Below, piece by piece: positions 35,941 to 47,179 of a stretch of DNA of 64,000 bases. Each line of letters opens with the position of its first letter. The stretch's first letter is position 1. The stretch spans positions 207,125,940 to 207,189,939 of the forward strand of contig BTPG01000004.1 of NCBI GenBank assembly GCA_036245525.1, read 5' to 3'. The stretch is from Semisulcospira habei. Its lineage: Eukaryota; Mollusca; Gastropoda; Semisulcospiridae. Position numbers and translations under genes: made by a program. A model generated the notes under the pieces. It was not told the DNA's origin. It ran no database searches and saw only the letters and a list, made by a program, of their open reading frames with translations.

Positions 35941-36118
35941 TTATCCCATTAAATCCTGAGGTCGATGTTTGTTTTCAGATTTGTGAGTTGTCCTGTGAAG
36001 GCTACCAGGACGCAGATTGACCATGATAGTTCAAGGGTGATGTCAGGACAGCTTGGCGCCAAGCTGTCCTGGCACCACCCTTGAACTATCGTGGTCAAAT
36101 TCATCTCAGTTCTTAAAC
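35941..36118. mobile_element. Family C MITE
   Basis: ATCCCATTAAATCCTGAGGT at the left; core ATAGTTCAAGGGTGATGTCA meeting directly at GGCGCC with no loop. The right end is decayed. Confidence 0.7.
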
Positions 36119-36344
36119 GGTCAATACCTTATAGCGTATAATCGATAGGGGGATACGGATGAATGTGTTTGACGTTGTCGTCTCGTATTAGGTTTGCTCC
36201 TCACAGCGATTACCTTGTAAATGCGCCCGAAGCCGTAAACAATCGAGACATATCAATTTACCTGTATAATTAATGAATGTGGGAGAGCCTTCAGGTGGTC
36301 CACGGGCTACATAACTGTTAAAGTCAGCTACAACGCGGTATATA

Positions 36345-36459
<115 letters not shown>

Positions 36460-36462
36460 ATG

Positions 36463-36732
36463 ATTCTTTATTTTACAACGGTGAAAGTTTTGGTGAAACC
36501 ATTTTTCGAACTTGCCGTTGCTAATCTACTTTACATATAATGCACAAATCACAAAAAATACTATCATTAAATAGGGAAAAACTAAATATATAACTAATAA
36601 AAATTGAAATATAAAGTTTTAAAAAAAGAAATGATTGAAAAAGTGGAAATAAACATAACAAATCTCACACATACACACAATTATAAAGGTATAAATCTTC
36701 ATACATACATTCATAAACACAAGCACAAGCAC

Positions 36733-36812
<80 letters not shown>

Positions 36813-38401
36813 ACATGCAGCATTAGCATCTTGTATTAACTGAAGATATAACTGAATTGAAGAGTTAGAAAGGGGAAAATCGTACACTGCAAGTGCAGGT
36901 TGCTGTGAAAATCTTACGATGCTGAGGTGAGGTACTTAAAGAGAGCGGTTTTAAAAGACGAAAGCGTTGTTGATGTTGTAACATGTTTGGGCAATGTGTT
37001 CCACATGCTAGCACCTGAGAACGCTAAACTAGTCTTATAGAGATCGATTCTAGGTCGTGGCACAGTAATGGACTGCCTTGATCTGGAGTATGTTGATGCC
37101 GGGAGGGAAAACATTTTTTTTATATACTCGGGGAGTCTGTTATTCAATACTTTGAACATCGTTATTCCCTTATTGTATAATAAATGTTTTTTCAAGGGGA
37201 GAATTTCTAAGGTTTTCAGTTTATTATCCGTTGTTGAGTTAGGGTTTGAAAGGATAAGCTTCGCGGCTCTACGATGAAGAGAGTTCAGTCTCTTTAACTG
37301 GACCTCGCTTGCGCCATCCCACACCGTAGAAGCATAATCTATATGTGACCTGATGTGGGCGTTGAAGAACAGTTTTCGTGTTTCTACATTAGCTATATGT
37401 TTTAACTTGGATAAAATAAACAGTTTCTTTGATATTGTCTTACATATATTACTAAGATGGCATTGCCATTTAAACTGGTTATCTACAGTAACGCCGAGAA
37501 GACGATGTTCCGTTACCTGGCTGATAGATTTGCCTTGAAGGGACAAGCTGAGTGAGAGAGTGCCGAGCTGGTGCTTTTGGCGGGTACTTACAACCATACA
37601 TTCAGTCTTTGCAGGGTTTAAGATCATGGAATTGTTACTGCACCAGCTGTTAATGTCATGTAATGTGTTTTGTAGGCGCGTGTCAATTACTGACAAATCT
37701 TTATCGGGAGTGTGTATCGCAGCATCATCAGCGAACATATCGCATGCAACACTATCATCACTAATTGTGAGTGGAAGGTCGTTAATGAACAAACAGAATA
37801 AAAGAGGGCCTAAAATAGAGCCCTGGGGCACGCCATGCTTTACTTTGCAGTGACTAGAATATGTACCATTAAGGAGAACTTTTTGTCTTCTGTTTTCTAG
37901 GTAGGATTTGAAAAACCCGGCTGCACTTTTAGTATATAAGGATATTTTCTTTATAAGTATGTCATGGTTCACCATGTCAAAGGCTTTCCGGAAGTCTAAG
38001 AAAACTACACCTGTTAGTTTGGAATCATTAATAGATGATAACCAGGTATCTGCCATCCTTATCAAGGCAGTGTGACAGGAATGGTTTGGTCTGAAGCCTG
38101 ACTGCAGTGAATGGATGAGATTTTGGTTTTCTAAGTATTCAGATAGATGCTTATGGATGTGCCGCTCTAAAGGCTTCGACAAAACAGGTAATAGTGATAT
38201 GGGGCGAAAGTTGTTGATTTCACTCAGATCTTTTGATTTTGGTAGGGGGATCACTTTTGCGTCTTTAAATGCGTCCGGAAAAGAGTTTTGGTTTATACAG
38301 AGATTGTAAATATATGTAATACTTTCGACGATGTATGGAAGAGATATCTTGAGAATTTTTGAGCTGATCTCATCAGGCCCGGATGACTTTTTATTTTCCA
38401 T
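36463..38401 (-). mobile_element. CR1-like non-LTR retrotransposon, 5' truncated
   Basis: Runs right to left. The RT is open over 495 codons (38401-36914); the 3' UTR contains (GT)n (36736-36810 as CA) and ends GCAACGGCAAGTTCGAAAAA...TAAAATAAAGAATCATTG into CT repeat. The 5' border (38402-38418) is 17 bp from another CT repeat (38419-38510). Both flanks are therefore CT on the element's strand. Confidence 0.9.
36914..38401 (-). pseudogene. CR1-like reverse transcriptase, open but lacking endonuclease
   Basis: The frame carries KKSSGPDEISSKILKISLPY, NNFRPISLLPVLSKPLERHI, LQSGFRPNHSCHTALIRMAD, VVFLDFRKAFDMVNHDIL, HGVPQGSILGPLLFCLFIND, MFADDAAIHTPDKD (polymerase core), EHRLLGVTVDNQFKWQCH, HIDYASTVWDGASEVQLKRL and WNTLPKHVTTSTTLSSF, then stop. 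It has the fewest defects of the LINE copies here: no internal stop over the whole RT. The N-terminal part of ORF2 (endonuclease) is absent, so it cannot be autonomous. Confidence 0.9.
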
Positions 38402-38415
38402 CGAGAAAATTAATT

Positions 38416-38418
<3 letters not shown>

Positions 38419-38510
<92 letters not shown>
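38419..38510 (-). repeat. (GA)n microsatellite
   Basis: About 46 units at the 5' border of the LINE above. Confidence 0.95.
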
Positions 38511-38514
<4 letters not shown>

Positions 38515-38943
38515 ATTGCCATTTATCTGACTGTCCAGACCAAAAAGGTAACTGCCAAGCGTGTAAAATGCAGAGAAGAACCAGACTCTTTTGCATTGAA
38601 GCAATAAAACATAGGAAACGTCTCAATGTCGTTACCACGTACAGTCATAAATCAGAGACAATGCACGATATGACCAGGGATTCTATATATAAATTATGGA
38701 ATCCCTGATATGACCAAAGACAGTATAATTATTATACTGTCTTTGATATGACTGACAAATTACAAGCTCCCTCCTCCCTAACACACACCCACACCCACAC
38801 ACACATGCACACGCACACGCACATACACACATGCACACAAACACCAAAACACAGCCACACACACGCACGCATACACACACACCCACACAAACACTCACGG
38901 CGCACACGCACGCACACGCACGCACGCACACCCACATGCACCC

Positions 38944-39031
<88 letters not shown>

Positions 39032-39183
39032 GCACGCACGCACATGCGCATACACACAAACTCAAACACACACACATCTACTCTCACACGCACGCACGCA
39101 CGCACTCACTCACGAACGCACGCAAGCGCGCGCACACACACACGTCTTATCACACGTGAATGATGCTGTAGGTTATAATTTTT
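38511..39183 (+). repeat. Low-complexity CA/CACG region with (CA)n core
   Basis: 38680-38755 contains two small inverted repeats (GGGATTCTATATATAAATTATGGAATCCC and ACAGTATAATTATTATACTGT forms). 38780-39145 is CACACG/CACA-rich with perfect (CA)n at 38951-39027. No gene. Confidence 0.85.
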
Positions 39184-39378
39184 TTAACCCATTTAGTGCC
39201 GATAAAATCTAAAATCAGATCCTCCTGAGCCCCAGGCAGTTGCGGGGTGACTCACGAGGGTCTATGCCTCTTTGCTGACACCACTTTAAATCCATGTTCC
39301 TAGGAAAGCTAGCCCTTGTTGATGTTGAACTAAGACTGCAGGAACACATTTTCCGTCAACGTGCACTGAATGGGTTAA
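39184..39378. mobile_element. TTAA-type MITE related to family E
   Basis: TTAA-CCCATTTAGTGCCGATAAAA at the left, GTGCACTGAATGGG-TTAA at the right; a degraded E hairpin (CAGATCCTCCTGAGCCCC / complement) inside. Confidence 0.65.
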
Positions 39379-39575
39379 GGGAAGCCGAATGACAGATTAA
39401 ATTACAAACAGACCTTCAGCGTGGTGGCCTCATGCAACGCAATGTTACAAATACAACTGGGCCGTCAGAAGGGACGTGTGGCCGTATTTGAACAGGATGC
39501 ACTTACAGTCGACTGGACTCGGAAGGGACGAGTAACGCCTTTGATTGCCGGTGCAAGCTGGCGAACGCTACCCAT

Positions 39576-39644
39576 CTGCAAGAGACATAAATCCTCATGA
39601 GCCCCCGCGTAGCGGGGGCTCATGAGGATTTATGTCTCTTGTTA
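39576..39644. repeat. E-type hairpin, perfect
   Basis: CAAGAGACATAAATCCTCAT plus GAGCCCCCGC, loop GTA, then the exact complement to GTCTCTTG. Positions 39379-39575 hold nothing else. Confidence 0.8.
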
Positions 39645-39814
39645 GTCCTGTGTTTTTTTGAACCCATTATGTTGTTCTTTTCGTTCCCTCTCGTAGAGTG
39701 CAACCCTTTCAGGGCCCCTCTATGTTTTTTTAAAAAAATAATCGGAGTTATTGTTCTTGTTTTACTGGAATTCTCTGTTTTGTATTGAGAGTTATTAGTG
39801 TTTTTGTTTTCTTG

Positions 39815-39905
39815 GGGTGGGGGGGGGGGGGGGGGGTGGGGTGGGTGTGGGCTGGGTGGGTGGGTGGGTGGGCGGGGGCTGGGGGGGGGGGGGGTGGGGG
39901 AGGAA
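39815..39905 (+). repeat. G-rich tract
   Basis: Long G runs with GGGT repeats. Confidence 0.85.
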
Positions 39906-40067
39906 CTAATCAGAATAAAGATGGCTGAAGGCCGAAGAATGTTTATTTTGTGATGGTTAGGAGATCACAGTCCTTGCTCATTTAATTTGTGTTCTTCATG
40001 CGAATGTCACTCAGTGCGCCATAGTTTTTCACTGGACGCGAAATTCTCCTCCACTGAGTCAAGAGGT

Positions 40068-40309
40068 TGACCCCTTCCCTTGCTACCGTGCGTCCATTTT
40101 TGTATATGAAATCTTTTGCCCATTCAACGACCATAAACCAAAAACCGTCCAAGAAACATGGTCCGAATACACATTGCGGCGGGGTCTCAGCAAGAGGCAT
40201 ATATCCTCATGAGCCCCCTGCAGTCGCAAGGGAGGGGGTTCATGAGGATCTACGACTCTTGTAGTTGTATCGTGTTATTTCTTTCTCGACAGTGAGTTGA
40301 AGAGGTTAA
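40068..40309. mobile_element. Family E MITE
   Basis: GACCCCTTCCCTTGCTACCG at the left, AGTTGAAGAGG-TTAA at the right; hairpin CAAGAGGCATATATCCTCAT around a CCCTGCAGTCGCAAGGG loop; GTCCAAGAAACATGG shared with 7603-7844. Confidence 0.65.
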
Positions 40310-41270
40310 AAGTGTCGGACATACGTTAGCGCGTGATCCAAGGTCTAATCGGCAACACGACATTTGGAAAACTGGGCTCTAGACCAGAAGGCTGGCTGGT
40401 TAACTGGACAAGCCGTCGACCAACCCCCTTCCCGTCTGCAAGAGGAATAGATTCTCATGCGCCCCTGCCGGCTTGCTGGCTGTTTGCGCACCGGCGTTTG
40501 CGTTCTCAAACGGAAAAAAACTCTTGGGTTGACTACCCAGTCGCCCATCCTCCCGCGTCCATGTCTGCGACAGCCGTAGATGCTCAAGAGCCCCATGCAG
40601 GCTACTGGTGTTCATCTGAATCTATGACTATGGCTGGGAGAGATCGGCAACCATCTACATCCGCAAGTCGAATGAGGAGGTAAGCCGGGTTAAGTCCCAG
40701 TGTGACTCGACAGGAGGTAACAAGCTGTATGTGTGAAATTACCACCCGATCGACAATCAACAGCTAATATAATATATATTATGGTCTGTCAAGGTCGCTG
40801 TAATCGAACTGCCACTGGCAAGGATAAAGTGACGCCTCACACCATCCTCTTTCGATTTCCACCTTTCTTTTAAAATTTATTATTATTTTTATTTTCAGCA
40901 ACTTTATTGTTTCTCGAAGGGATTAAATTATGGTCGCCTTTCCTCGGGGTCAGCCGAAGCGCATTAGACGACACAAAGGCAGCGCCGCCGATCTAGCTAT
41001 TATATATTGTTTTTCAAGCTTTGTTCATCCATTTTGTTGGCCTGTAAGTAACGCCAGTAGTGTTGTTCCCCCCCCCCCCCCCCACCCCGGAAATATTACG
41101 CGCGAAACAGAAATCAAATGACCAGCTCCGGGGGAGAGGGGGTGTGGGGGGTGGGTGGGAGGGGGGGAGGGGGGTGGGTGGGTGGGGGTGGCGAGGGGGG
41201 AGGAAGGTAGGGGAGGGAGAGGAGTTTGCGGGGTGGGGTGAGGGTGGAGAAGAACAGACAAAGTCCCGCT
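40310..41270. other. Stretch without a supported gene
   Basis: E-hairpin fragments at 40436-40470 and 40560-40630. A short ATG frame (40930-41040) before a GTAAGTAAC donor-like site is noted below as rejected. G-rich tract 41130-41250. Confidence 0.4.
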
Positions 41271-41470
41271 ATTAGACACACTACAGCAGGAGATGGCTCG
41301 ACCATGATAATTCAAGGGTAGTGCCAGATTAGCTTGGCGCCGTCAGGCGCCAAGCTAATCTGGCACTACTCTTGAATTATCATGGTGGAGCTATCTCCTG
41401 CAACTGGTACATAGTCGTAAGGTGGTAACTCCAAACTTTGGGAAATGAGGCCGTGGGATTCACTGGGTTC
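41271..41470. mobile_element. Family A MITE, ends eroded
   Basis: ACACACTACAGCAGGAGATG at the left; near-perfect core stem GACCATGATAATTCAAGGGT / complement around TTGGCGCCGTCAGGCGCCAA; GAGGCCGTGGGATTCACTGG at the right. Confidence 0.75.
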
Positions 41471-41775
41471 ACTCTTAGGAATCGCCTCAACAAACAGCGC
41501 TACCCACAGCCAAAGGGTTAATGAATTACGTCGACAAACAGCTGTACCGACAGGCACTTACTTCACAGCCTACCGGTTGAGCAAACCCAGGACATTAATT
41601 TTTGCTGAAATACTGCGATGGGAATCACGTCGACTGTAAAATAGCCGCGGCTGCCGGCAGCCAAATGGCTAATACGCAACATCGATAATAAAGCGCTACT
41701 GACTGACAGCCAAAGGGTTAAAATATCCGTGTTATCACTGAATTATTTCCAGCTGGCAGTGAAAGGTTAAAAGTG
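41471..41775. repeat. Cluster of family D end fragments
   Basis: CAGCCAAAGGGTTAA occurs at about 41508-41522 and 41708-41722, with variants at 41650-41670 and 41755-41772. It looks like three or four D-type right ends in a row. Confidence 0.5.
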
Positions 41776-41980
41776 AGGACGGCCGTAGTACCGGGCTTGT
41801 CATCAAATCAATTATTAACCGTGACCGGCCATTACTGACAGGTCGTCTGCGAAACACGTTATATTAGTCGAAGTGAACAACACAGACTACAGAGTACATA
41901 AGCCGTAGCAGCAACACAGTATCAAGCAATCTATCTCGCCTGCGCATCGTTTCAGCTTCGTCGCTTGCTAGGCCTATGTC

Positions 41981-42094
41981 TGTACACTGACGAGCAATAG
42001 AAAAGCGGCATCATTCGCGAGTCATCGCGGGAAACACTGCATTGTTTCCCGATGATTATAGTGATGCCGCATTACTTTTGCACGTCAGTATGCT
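41981..42094. mobile_element. Family I hairpin MITE
   Basis: CACTGACGAGCAATAGAAAAG / complement TTTTGCACGTCAGTATG; stem with GCGGCATCA.TCGCGAGTCATCG. Confidence 0.75.
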
Positions 42095-42189
42095 AACGCT
42101 GATAAGGAAAAGTTCGGTGGTGTCACTTGTAAATGGACCAAGTGCGCTGGGACCCAAAGCACAGGACTATACTTGCAAGTAGTGAAAAC

Positions 42190-42358
42190 GTTAAACGTTT
42201 AGGGCTTAGCGGCCTTTTGTCCACCACTGAAGAAGGTGATTTCATAGACGGGGCACCGAAATAGGGTCTGAACAAATTTTGACCCCAGCTGGATTCGAAC
42301 CCGGGACCTTTCGGACGAGAATCGAACGCTCAACCACCCCGATCAACTCAGCTCCCCA
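42190..42358 (-). mobile_element. tRNA-derived SINE
   Basis: On the minus strand: GGGGAGCTGAGTTGATCGGG head, B box GGTTCGAATCC, then the same body and TAAGCCCTAAACGTTTAA end as 31249-31412. Confidence 0.8.
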
Positions 42359-42359
42359 A

Positions 42360-42645
42360 GTTACTAGTGAGGTTTCGTTTGTACCGAACGACTGCCAACA
42401 ACGAACGAGAACGAAATCATCACGGCGGATAACCAGCTTGTTACAGTAAGCATAGACAACACTCCAAACATCTCCAAGAGGCATAGATCCTCATGATCCC
42501 AGCGGGCTCATGGCAATCTGTGCCTCTTGGAGAAGTTTGTAGTGTTGTCCATGTTTATGGCAGATGCAGGCTATCCGCCGTGATTCGCTGTCGTTTGTTG
42601 TTGGCTGTCGTTGTTGTTGCAAACGGAACCTCACTACTGCCGCTA
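42360..42645. mobile_element. Long palindrome with E-type central hairpin
   Basis: Outer arms GTGAGGTTTCGTTTG... / ...CAAACGGAACCTCAC, middle CAACAACGAACGAGAACGA / complement, centre CTCCAAGAGGCATAGATCCT. Confidence 0.7.
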
Positions 42646-42964
42646 CATTTGGCACGGCCCAGGTGTCGGCGGATGTTGTTTCAGGAATCGAAGTCCCGAG
42701 AGTGCTAGTGTATGTAAAATTCATTGAGGGGAAACACGCATGAGGAAGTGACTATTGGCAGATTAGAGCGGTTGTAAGAATCACTCGATTGCTTGCGCAA
42801 TATAGGCGTCAAAACCCATTTCCGGTCTGGGTGCCGCAAAAACCTCAGGAAGTAACTCGCTTGGTGCAAAGGCACTGAGTGCATTACGTTCTACATGAAC
42901 ATGAACGTTCGAATATGAACTAGGCCAAAAACAAAGTGCGCTTAAATAGTGTCGAACAAACGTT

Positions 42965-43110
42965 TTTCGGAATCACGTGTAGGTCAAATTGCACGTTTTT
43001 CGACGAAACCAGTGGATTAAAAGCCCGGACAAACATGCGATATTAAATGTGTGTCCGGTTTTTTTTTTTTAATCTACAATTTTCGTCGAAACACGTGCAA
43101 TTTTGACCTG
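42965..43110. mobile_element. Family K hairpin MITE
   Basis: CGACGAAACCAGTGGATTAA / TTTTCGTCGAAACACGTGCA with inner GCCCGGACAAACATGCGAT; matches 9192-9322. Confidence 0.75.
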
Positions 43111-43167
43111 CTTCTTAAAATCGTCTATTGACCGAATTTTGCCAGTGACCGATGCTTTTAACAAATT

Positions 43168-43440
43168 GATTTATCTCATTGTATCCCAGGTACGAAATAC
43201 CCACGTTTTGGAGTTGTCCTCTGAGGGCTGCAGTACATTGCAGGAGACAGAACGTCCCAAATGTTGGAGGCGTCATCAAATGACTATGCACCAGTTGCAG
43301 GAGATGGATCGGCTATGATAATTCAAGGGCAGTGCCAAATTAGCTTGGCGCCTATCGGCGCCAAGCTATTCTGGCACCACCCTTGAACTATCATGGTCGA
43401 TCCATATCTTGCTGGGGTGTGTCGGGACTGAATGAGTTCA
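43168..43440. mobile_element. Chimeric A/B MITE
   Basis: Starts as family B (CTCATTGTATCCCAGGTACG, CTCTGAGGGCTGC, TGCAGGAGACAGA), switches at about 43250 to family A left arm (GGAGGCGTCATCAAATGACT, GATAATTCAAGGGCAGTGCC), then after the central GGCGCC loop returns to family B right arm (CTATTCTGGCACCACCCTTG, TATCTTGCTGGGGTGTGTCG). Confidence 0.8.
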
Positions 43441-43664
43441 GTGCAGCAGGTGTCAGAGTGTGTGTCTGCTTATTTCCTATAGCTGAACGACTAGAAGTGG
43501 GCTTGGCTCAGTCAGTGAATAATTAAACACTGCTGTTTTCGCAGGCAACACAGACAGTGGACCAATTTAGAGCGACACCCCTCTTTCATTCGCGGTACAA
43601 ATATTTTGGGACCTTTGTTTATCGCGCAAAATGTTGGCCTTTTTTTTTTGCGAGAAACTAACCT

Positions 43665-43897
43665 TTAACGCCTTCATTGCCGAGAAAAAAATTGAACACG
43701 ATGTAACTGCAAGAGGTATAGGGTATAGATCCTCATGAGCCCCCGCGACTGCAAAGGGGGGGGGGGCTCATGAGGATCTATGCCTCTTGCTGAGACCAAT
43801 TTGCATCCAAGTTCCTTGGACGGTTGTGACTTTTGGTCGTTGAATGAACAAAGGTTTCAGAAACAAAATATACGTCCAATGGCAGGTAAGGGGCTAA
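43665..43897. mobile_element. Family E MITE
   Basis: TTAA-CGCCTTCATTGCCGAG at the left, GGCAGGTAAGGGGC-TAAA at the right; hairpin GATCCTCATGAGCCCCCGCG / complement; GTCCAAGTTCCTTGGACGG inner arm. Confidence 0.72.
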
Positions 43898-44055
43898 AGT
43901 TTAAGAAATCTTATGTCGACTAATTTGGCGGTATCTGTGCATGCGCATGCCTGCGGGCCTAGGTGCATCAGCCATGCGTGCGTGCGTGCGTGCGTGTGTT
44001 TACTTGGCGTTTATCAGTTGTTGTTTTTTTTATCAATAAAGCCGCCCAGTGAAGT

Positions 44056-44490
44056 CAAAGCGCCCTACTCCAGGCAGTGAAGGGTTGACAGTTCACAGCG
44101 TCGCCTTTATAAATGTTCTTGGTGTGCATTACAACAATGCTGGGCATGACATACATTAGTTGGAGGCGCTACAGAAGACTACAGATTTCATTTTGAGAGC
44201 CAAACTCCAAGTGTGACGGCGTTCGAGAAGAAGAAGAAGAAGACATACATTATGAAGTTTGAATGTCGTAAAATGAAATGCTTTTATGCTCTTCTTCCTT
44301 TGTACGGCACAGGAGAGTTCCTTCCCTTTACGCTCAAAATGCAGTGTGGAAAACTGCAGGCCTACTGACTCACGTGGATTGTGAAAAGTGGGGTGGAATA
44401 ATCTTATTGACAACACTGATAACCCGTTGTATCGGCGAATTGTAGCGATCAAAGCTCATCGTGGAACAGATCGCTTTAAACGTCATTCTG
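44056..44490 (+). repeat. Unknown interspersed repeat, copy 1
   Basis: Diverged from 51985-52510: shared blocks CTACTCCAGGCAGT, TTTATAAA(T/A)GTTCTT, GAAGT(T/C)TGAATGTCG, CAGGAGAGTTC-like, TCACGTGGATTGTGAAAA, GAT(A)ACCCG(C)TGTAT.GGCG and AGATCG.TTT. An (AGA)n stretch at 44228-44243 interrupts copy 1. Not recognised as a known element. Confidence 0.6.
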
Positions 44491-44664
44491 TTGGCTGTTG
44501 GCTTAATTGTGACCAAACTGAGCGAAGCTCTTTGCATTTCCACCGTGCAGCTCTTTAGATCTGCTAGATCGTCAGGCCTAAAATCAATGACCTGTGCACA
44601 ACAAACACCACTAACGACAAGGAAAGAAAAGAATCTTGCTTTCATTAGAAAAGCTTCACTGCTG

Positions 44665-44858
44665 ATAAGAAAAAGTGACGACGATCCAACTGCAAGAGAC
44701 ATAGATCCTCATGAGCCCCCGCGACTGCGGGGGCTCATGAGGATCTATGCCTCTTGCCAAGACCAGTTTGTGTCCAGGTCCCTTGGATGGCTGTGGCTGG
44801 TGGTCCTTGAATGAACAAAGCTTTCAGAAACAAAACATTCGTACAGTGGCAGAGTTAA
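44665..44858. mobile_element. Family E MITE
   Basis: Hairpin CAAGAGACATAGATCCTCAT plus GAGCCCCCGCGACTGCGGGG and complement; right end AGTGGCAGAG-TTAA shared with the next element. Confidence 0.72.
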
Positions 44859-45072
44859 CCCTTTCAGGCCCGAAAAACTTTGAATACCACCCAGCTGCAA
44901 GAGGCATAGATCCGCACGAGCTCCCGCAATTCCGGGGACTCATGAGGCTCTGTGCCTCTTGCTGACCACACTTTGAATCCGGCGGCTATCCACTTTTGGG
45001 ACAGCCGTTTGGTGTTGGATTAACGAAGATTGCAGAACCACAGTCTGCGTTAGCTGGTCCTGAACGGGTTAA
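44855..45072. mobile_element. TTAA-type MITE with E hairpin
   Basis: TTAA-CCCTTTCAGGCCCGAAAAAC at the left, TCCTGAACGGG-TTAA at the right; hairpin GCAAGAGGCATAGATCCGCA / CTCTGTGCCTCTTGC. Confidence 0.75.
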
Positions 45073-45131
45073 TGATTACATTCCCCAGTGGGAGCGTGTC
45101 AGGAGCCCGTTAGTTCACACGCACCGCCGAG

Positions 45132-45222
45132 GAACCGGTCAACAAAAGGATCATCGGGCCGATGGCAGCAACAGCAAGGCCTCCGTCGGCCCAGGGACCC
45201 TTTGCTTGACGTGCATCAAGGT
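45132..45222. repeat. Palindromic element (GGGCC core)
   Basis: GGTCAACAAAAGGATCATCG / complement GGGACCCTTTGCTTGACGTG around GGGCCGATGG...TCGGCCC. Confidence 0.55.
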
Positions 45223-45354
45223 GCAAAGCCTCGCACTATACTAACAGGCGCGGGAAGAACGGTCTGCGCTTCCGATTGCGTCGCTAGGTTCAATGAAACT
45301 ACCCTCAAACAGAACGTAACACGCTTAGAAAGGAAAGAAGAAATTATAAGTATA

Positions 45355-45407
45355 CAGGGGCGGATCAGTTAGTTTGAGGTGGTGGTGGTGGTGGTGGTGG
45401 TGGTGGT

Positions 45408-45459
<52 letters not shown>

Positions 45460-45869
45460 TGTGTGTTGAGGGGGGGTGGGGGGTCCAACTGTTTGTTTGG
45501 GACCTTCAACCTGACACAAAAGGCCTCCTCGACGCAAGACCTTGTTTCCACTGGCCGAACAGGGGGGTGGGGGGTGGGTGGGGTGGTGGGCGGGGGAGGA
45601 GGTGGGGGGATGGAAGAGGTGGGGGCAGTGGGGGGGGGGGGCGTGTGTGACATGACTCTCACCACTCGCTAAAATAACGCTGGGGGGGATGCGGCGGGGG
45701 GGGGGGAGGGGGGAGGGGGGCAGGGAGGGGAGGGAGGGGGAGAGATTACGCGTATGTGCGTGTGTATCTTGCCTACATATAAAACGAGGGGGGGGGGGGG
45801 GTTAGGGGGAGTGGTCCAAACTCCCCAAAACGGGAACCCCTGTACCCCCCCCCCCCCGATCCGCCCCTG
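45355..45869. mobile_element. TIR element with CAGGGGCGGATC ends and GTATA duplication
   Basis: CAGGGGCGGATC at 45355 and GATCCGCCCCTG ending 45869 are perfect 12-bp inverted ends, flanked by GTATA at 45350-45354 and 45870-45874. The 515-bp interior is (GGT)n, (GT)n and G runs, with no transposase. Such ends are common in hAT elements, but those make 8-bp duplications, so the superfamily is left open. Confidence 0.75.
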
Positions 45870-45951
45870 GTATAGATAGAACATATATATTGTCTGTAGT
45901 TCAATTAATATCGTTTGTCTATTAGAAACGCAGGCATAAGATGATCGTTGC

Positions 45952-46045
45952 GTAATCGGCCACCTCTATTACGGAGGTAGTCAGAAATATATCACACATG
46001 TGATATTTCTCACTACTTCATCACGTGTCTGTGAATAGAAACGTT
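45952..46045. repeat. Small palindromic element
   Basis: GTAGTCAGAAATATATCACA / TGTGATATTTCTCACTAC around CATGTG. Confidence 0.5.
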
Positions 46046-46282
46046 TATCTTTTTGAGACTGTGTCCAATCTCCACTGGTCACGTCTTCTTCACTGAAGCA
46101 GCAGAATCAATCCTGTACGTCTCGCGCTGTGCACGAAGAAGAATGAATAAACCATGCCGTGACAGTTCCCGTGCGATAGACCTGTCAAGGTCGAGTCATC
46201 CACATGAACCCTTTATGAACTGCCGGGGCCCAGCACAACACTCACATTTACGCAACGGGCAAAAGTGAGCGTGAGTGATGAT

Positions 46283-46362
46283 ATGCAAGAGGCATAGATC
46301 CTCATGCGACCCTGCGACCGCAGGGTCTCATGAGGATCTATGTAGGCTACCTCTTGCAAGCA
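46283..46362. repeat. E-type hairpin
   Basis: GCAAGAGGCATAGATCCTCA, CCTGCGACCGCAGG loop stem, complement with a TAGGCTAC insertion near the end. Confidence 0.7.
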
Positions 46363-46466
46363 CCACTCATATTATTTATGTGCCTCAGGCAGACTTGATT
46401 ACTTGTCAGAAGCGAGTGTGTGACAGTTCCAGACGTGTAGTTTCTAGCAAACTATCTTATATGGAG

Positions 46467-46572
46467 TTAACTCAATCAAAACGCCCCGGATGAATAGCTG
46501 CGGAAGTGTCGTATAGCGTTGCCGGAGGCAACGCTAAACGACACTTCGGCAGCTATTGATGTGGGTCGCCTC
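46467..46572. mobile_element. Family G MITE, right end eroded
   Basis: TTAA-CTCAATCAAAACGCCCCGG; stem AATAGCTGCGGAAGTGTCGT / complement around GCCGGAGGC. Confidence 0.75.
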
Positions 46573-46776
46573 CCCCCCCCCCCCTCTCTCTCTGTCGCCG
46601 CAGCTGGAGTGAACTCTTTTTGGAAACAAAACAAAGAAAGGCATACTTCTTGCCCTGCGGTCTTGTTTTTAAAATTAATGTGTGCTGTTGCTGTAAGGCC
46701 CAGAATAAGTTAACAGACCAGACAACAGACAGAAACCAAAAAATCAACTCATTACTGAGTGCGCTATGGTTCTTCT

Positions 46777-47061
46777 TCTTCTTCTTCAGCGTTCTCGAGT
46801 CTCATATGTCGAGACTGGTTGTTGATATAAAGTTCGTGGTCTGCAGTAGGTCTTGAATGGAGCCCCAGAGTTTCTCTGACAGCGTCGCTCCATGTGGCCA
46901 GTGCTGTATCCTGGCGTCTTCAAGGGACAGGACTGCAGTCCATGCTCTGGGGTCAGGTAAACCAGTTTCACACAAGCAGTCTGCAGTGTGTGACAGTCCA
47001 AGGCGGTACAAGTGTGCACGCAGTCGGCAGTGACCAGTCCTTAGACGGAATATGGTAGTCC
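46777..47061 (-). pseudogene. Jockey-like LINE 3' end with (GAA)n tail
   Basis: The minus strand reads FRLRTGHCRLRAHLYRLGLS and HTADCLCETGLPDP, then (after a frameshift) HGLQSCP, then a return to EKLWGSIQDLLQTT and a stop. It resembles the RLRTGHxRLxxHLxR...C..C...HxLxxCP module found after the RT in several non-LTR elements and in related pseudogenes. The tail (GAA)n at 46777-46790 lies just after the stop. Confidence 0.75.
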
Positions 47062-47179
47062 GTTGCTGGCGCTATGGTTCATTCCGTTTCCCTTGTATTT
47101 TCTTTCTCATTGCGGCGACTCGCTGTTATCACAGGCTGGGGAGCTGCTATTTTTTTTTTAACAATCTCCGAACGTTCTA

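Noticed and set aside
40930..41050. First coding exon starting MVAFPRGQPKRIRRHKG before a GTAAGTAAC donor
   Set aside because: The peptide is short, the second half is low in plausibility, and no downstream acceptor exon was found in phase.
44461..44814. 117-codon frame starting MEQIALNVILLAVGLIVT
   Set aside because: It runs from an unknown repeat into a family E MITE; the diverged repeat copy at 52.5 kb does not preserve the frame.
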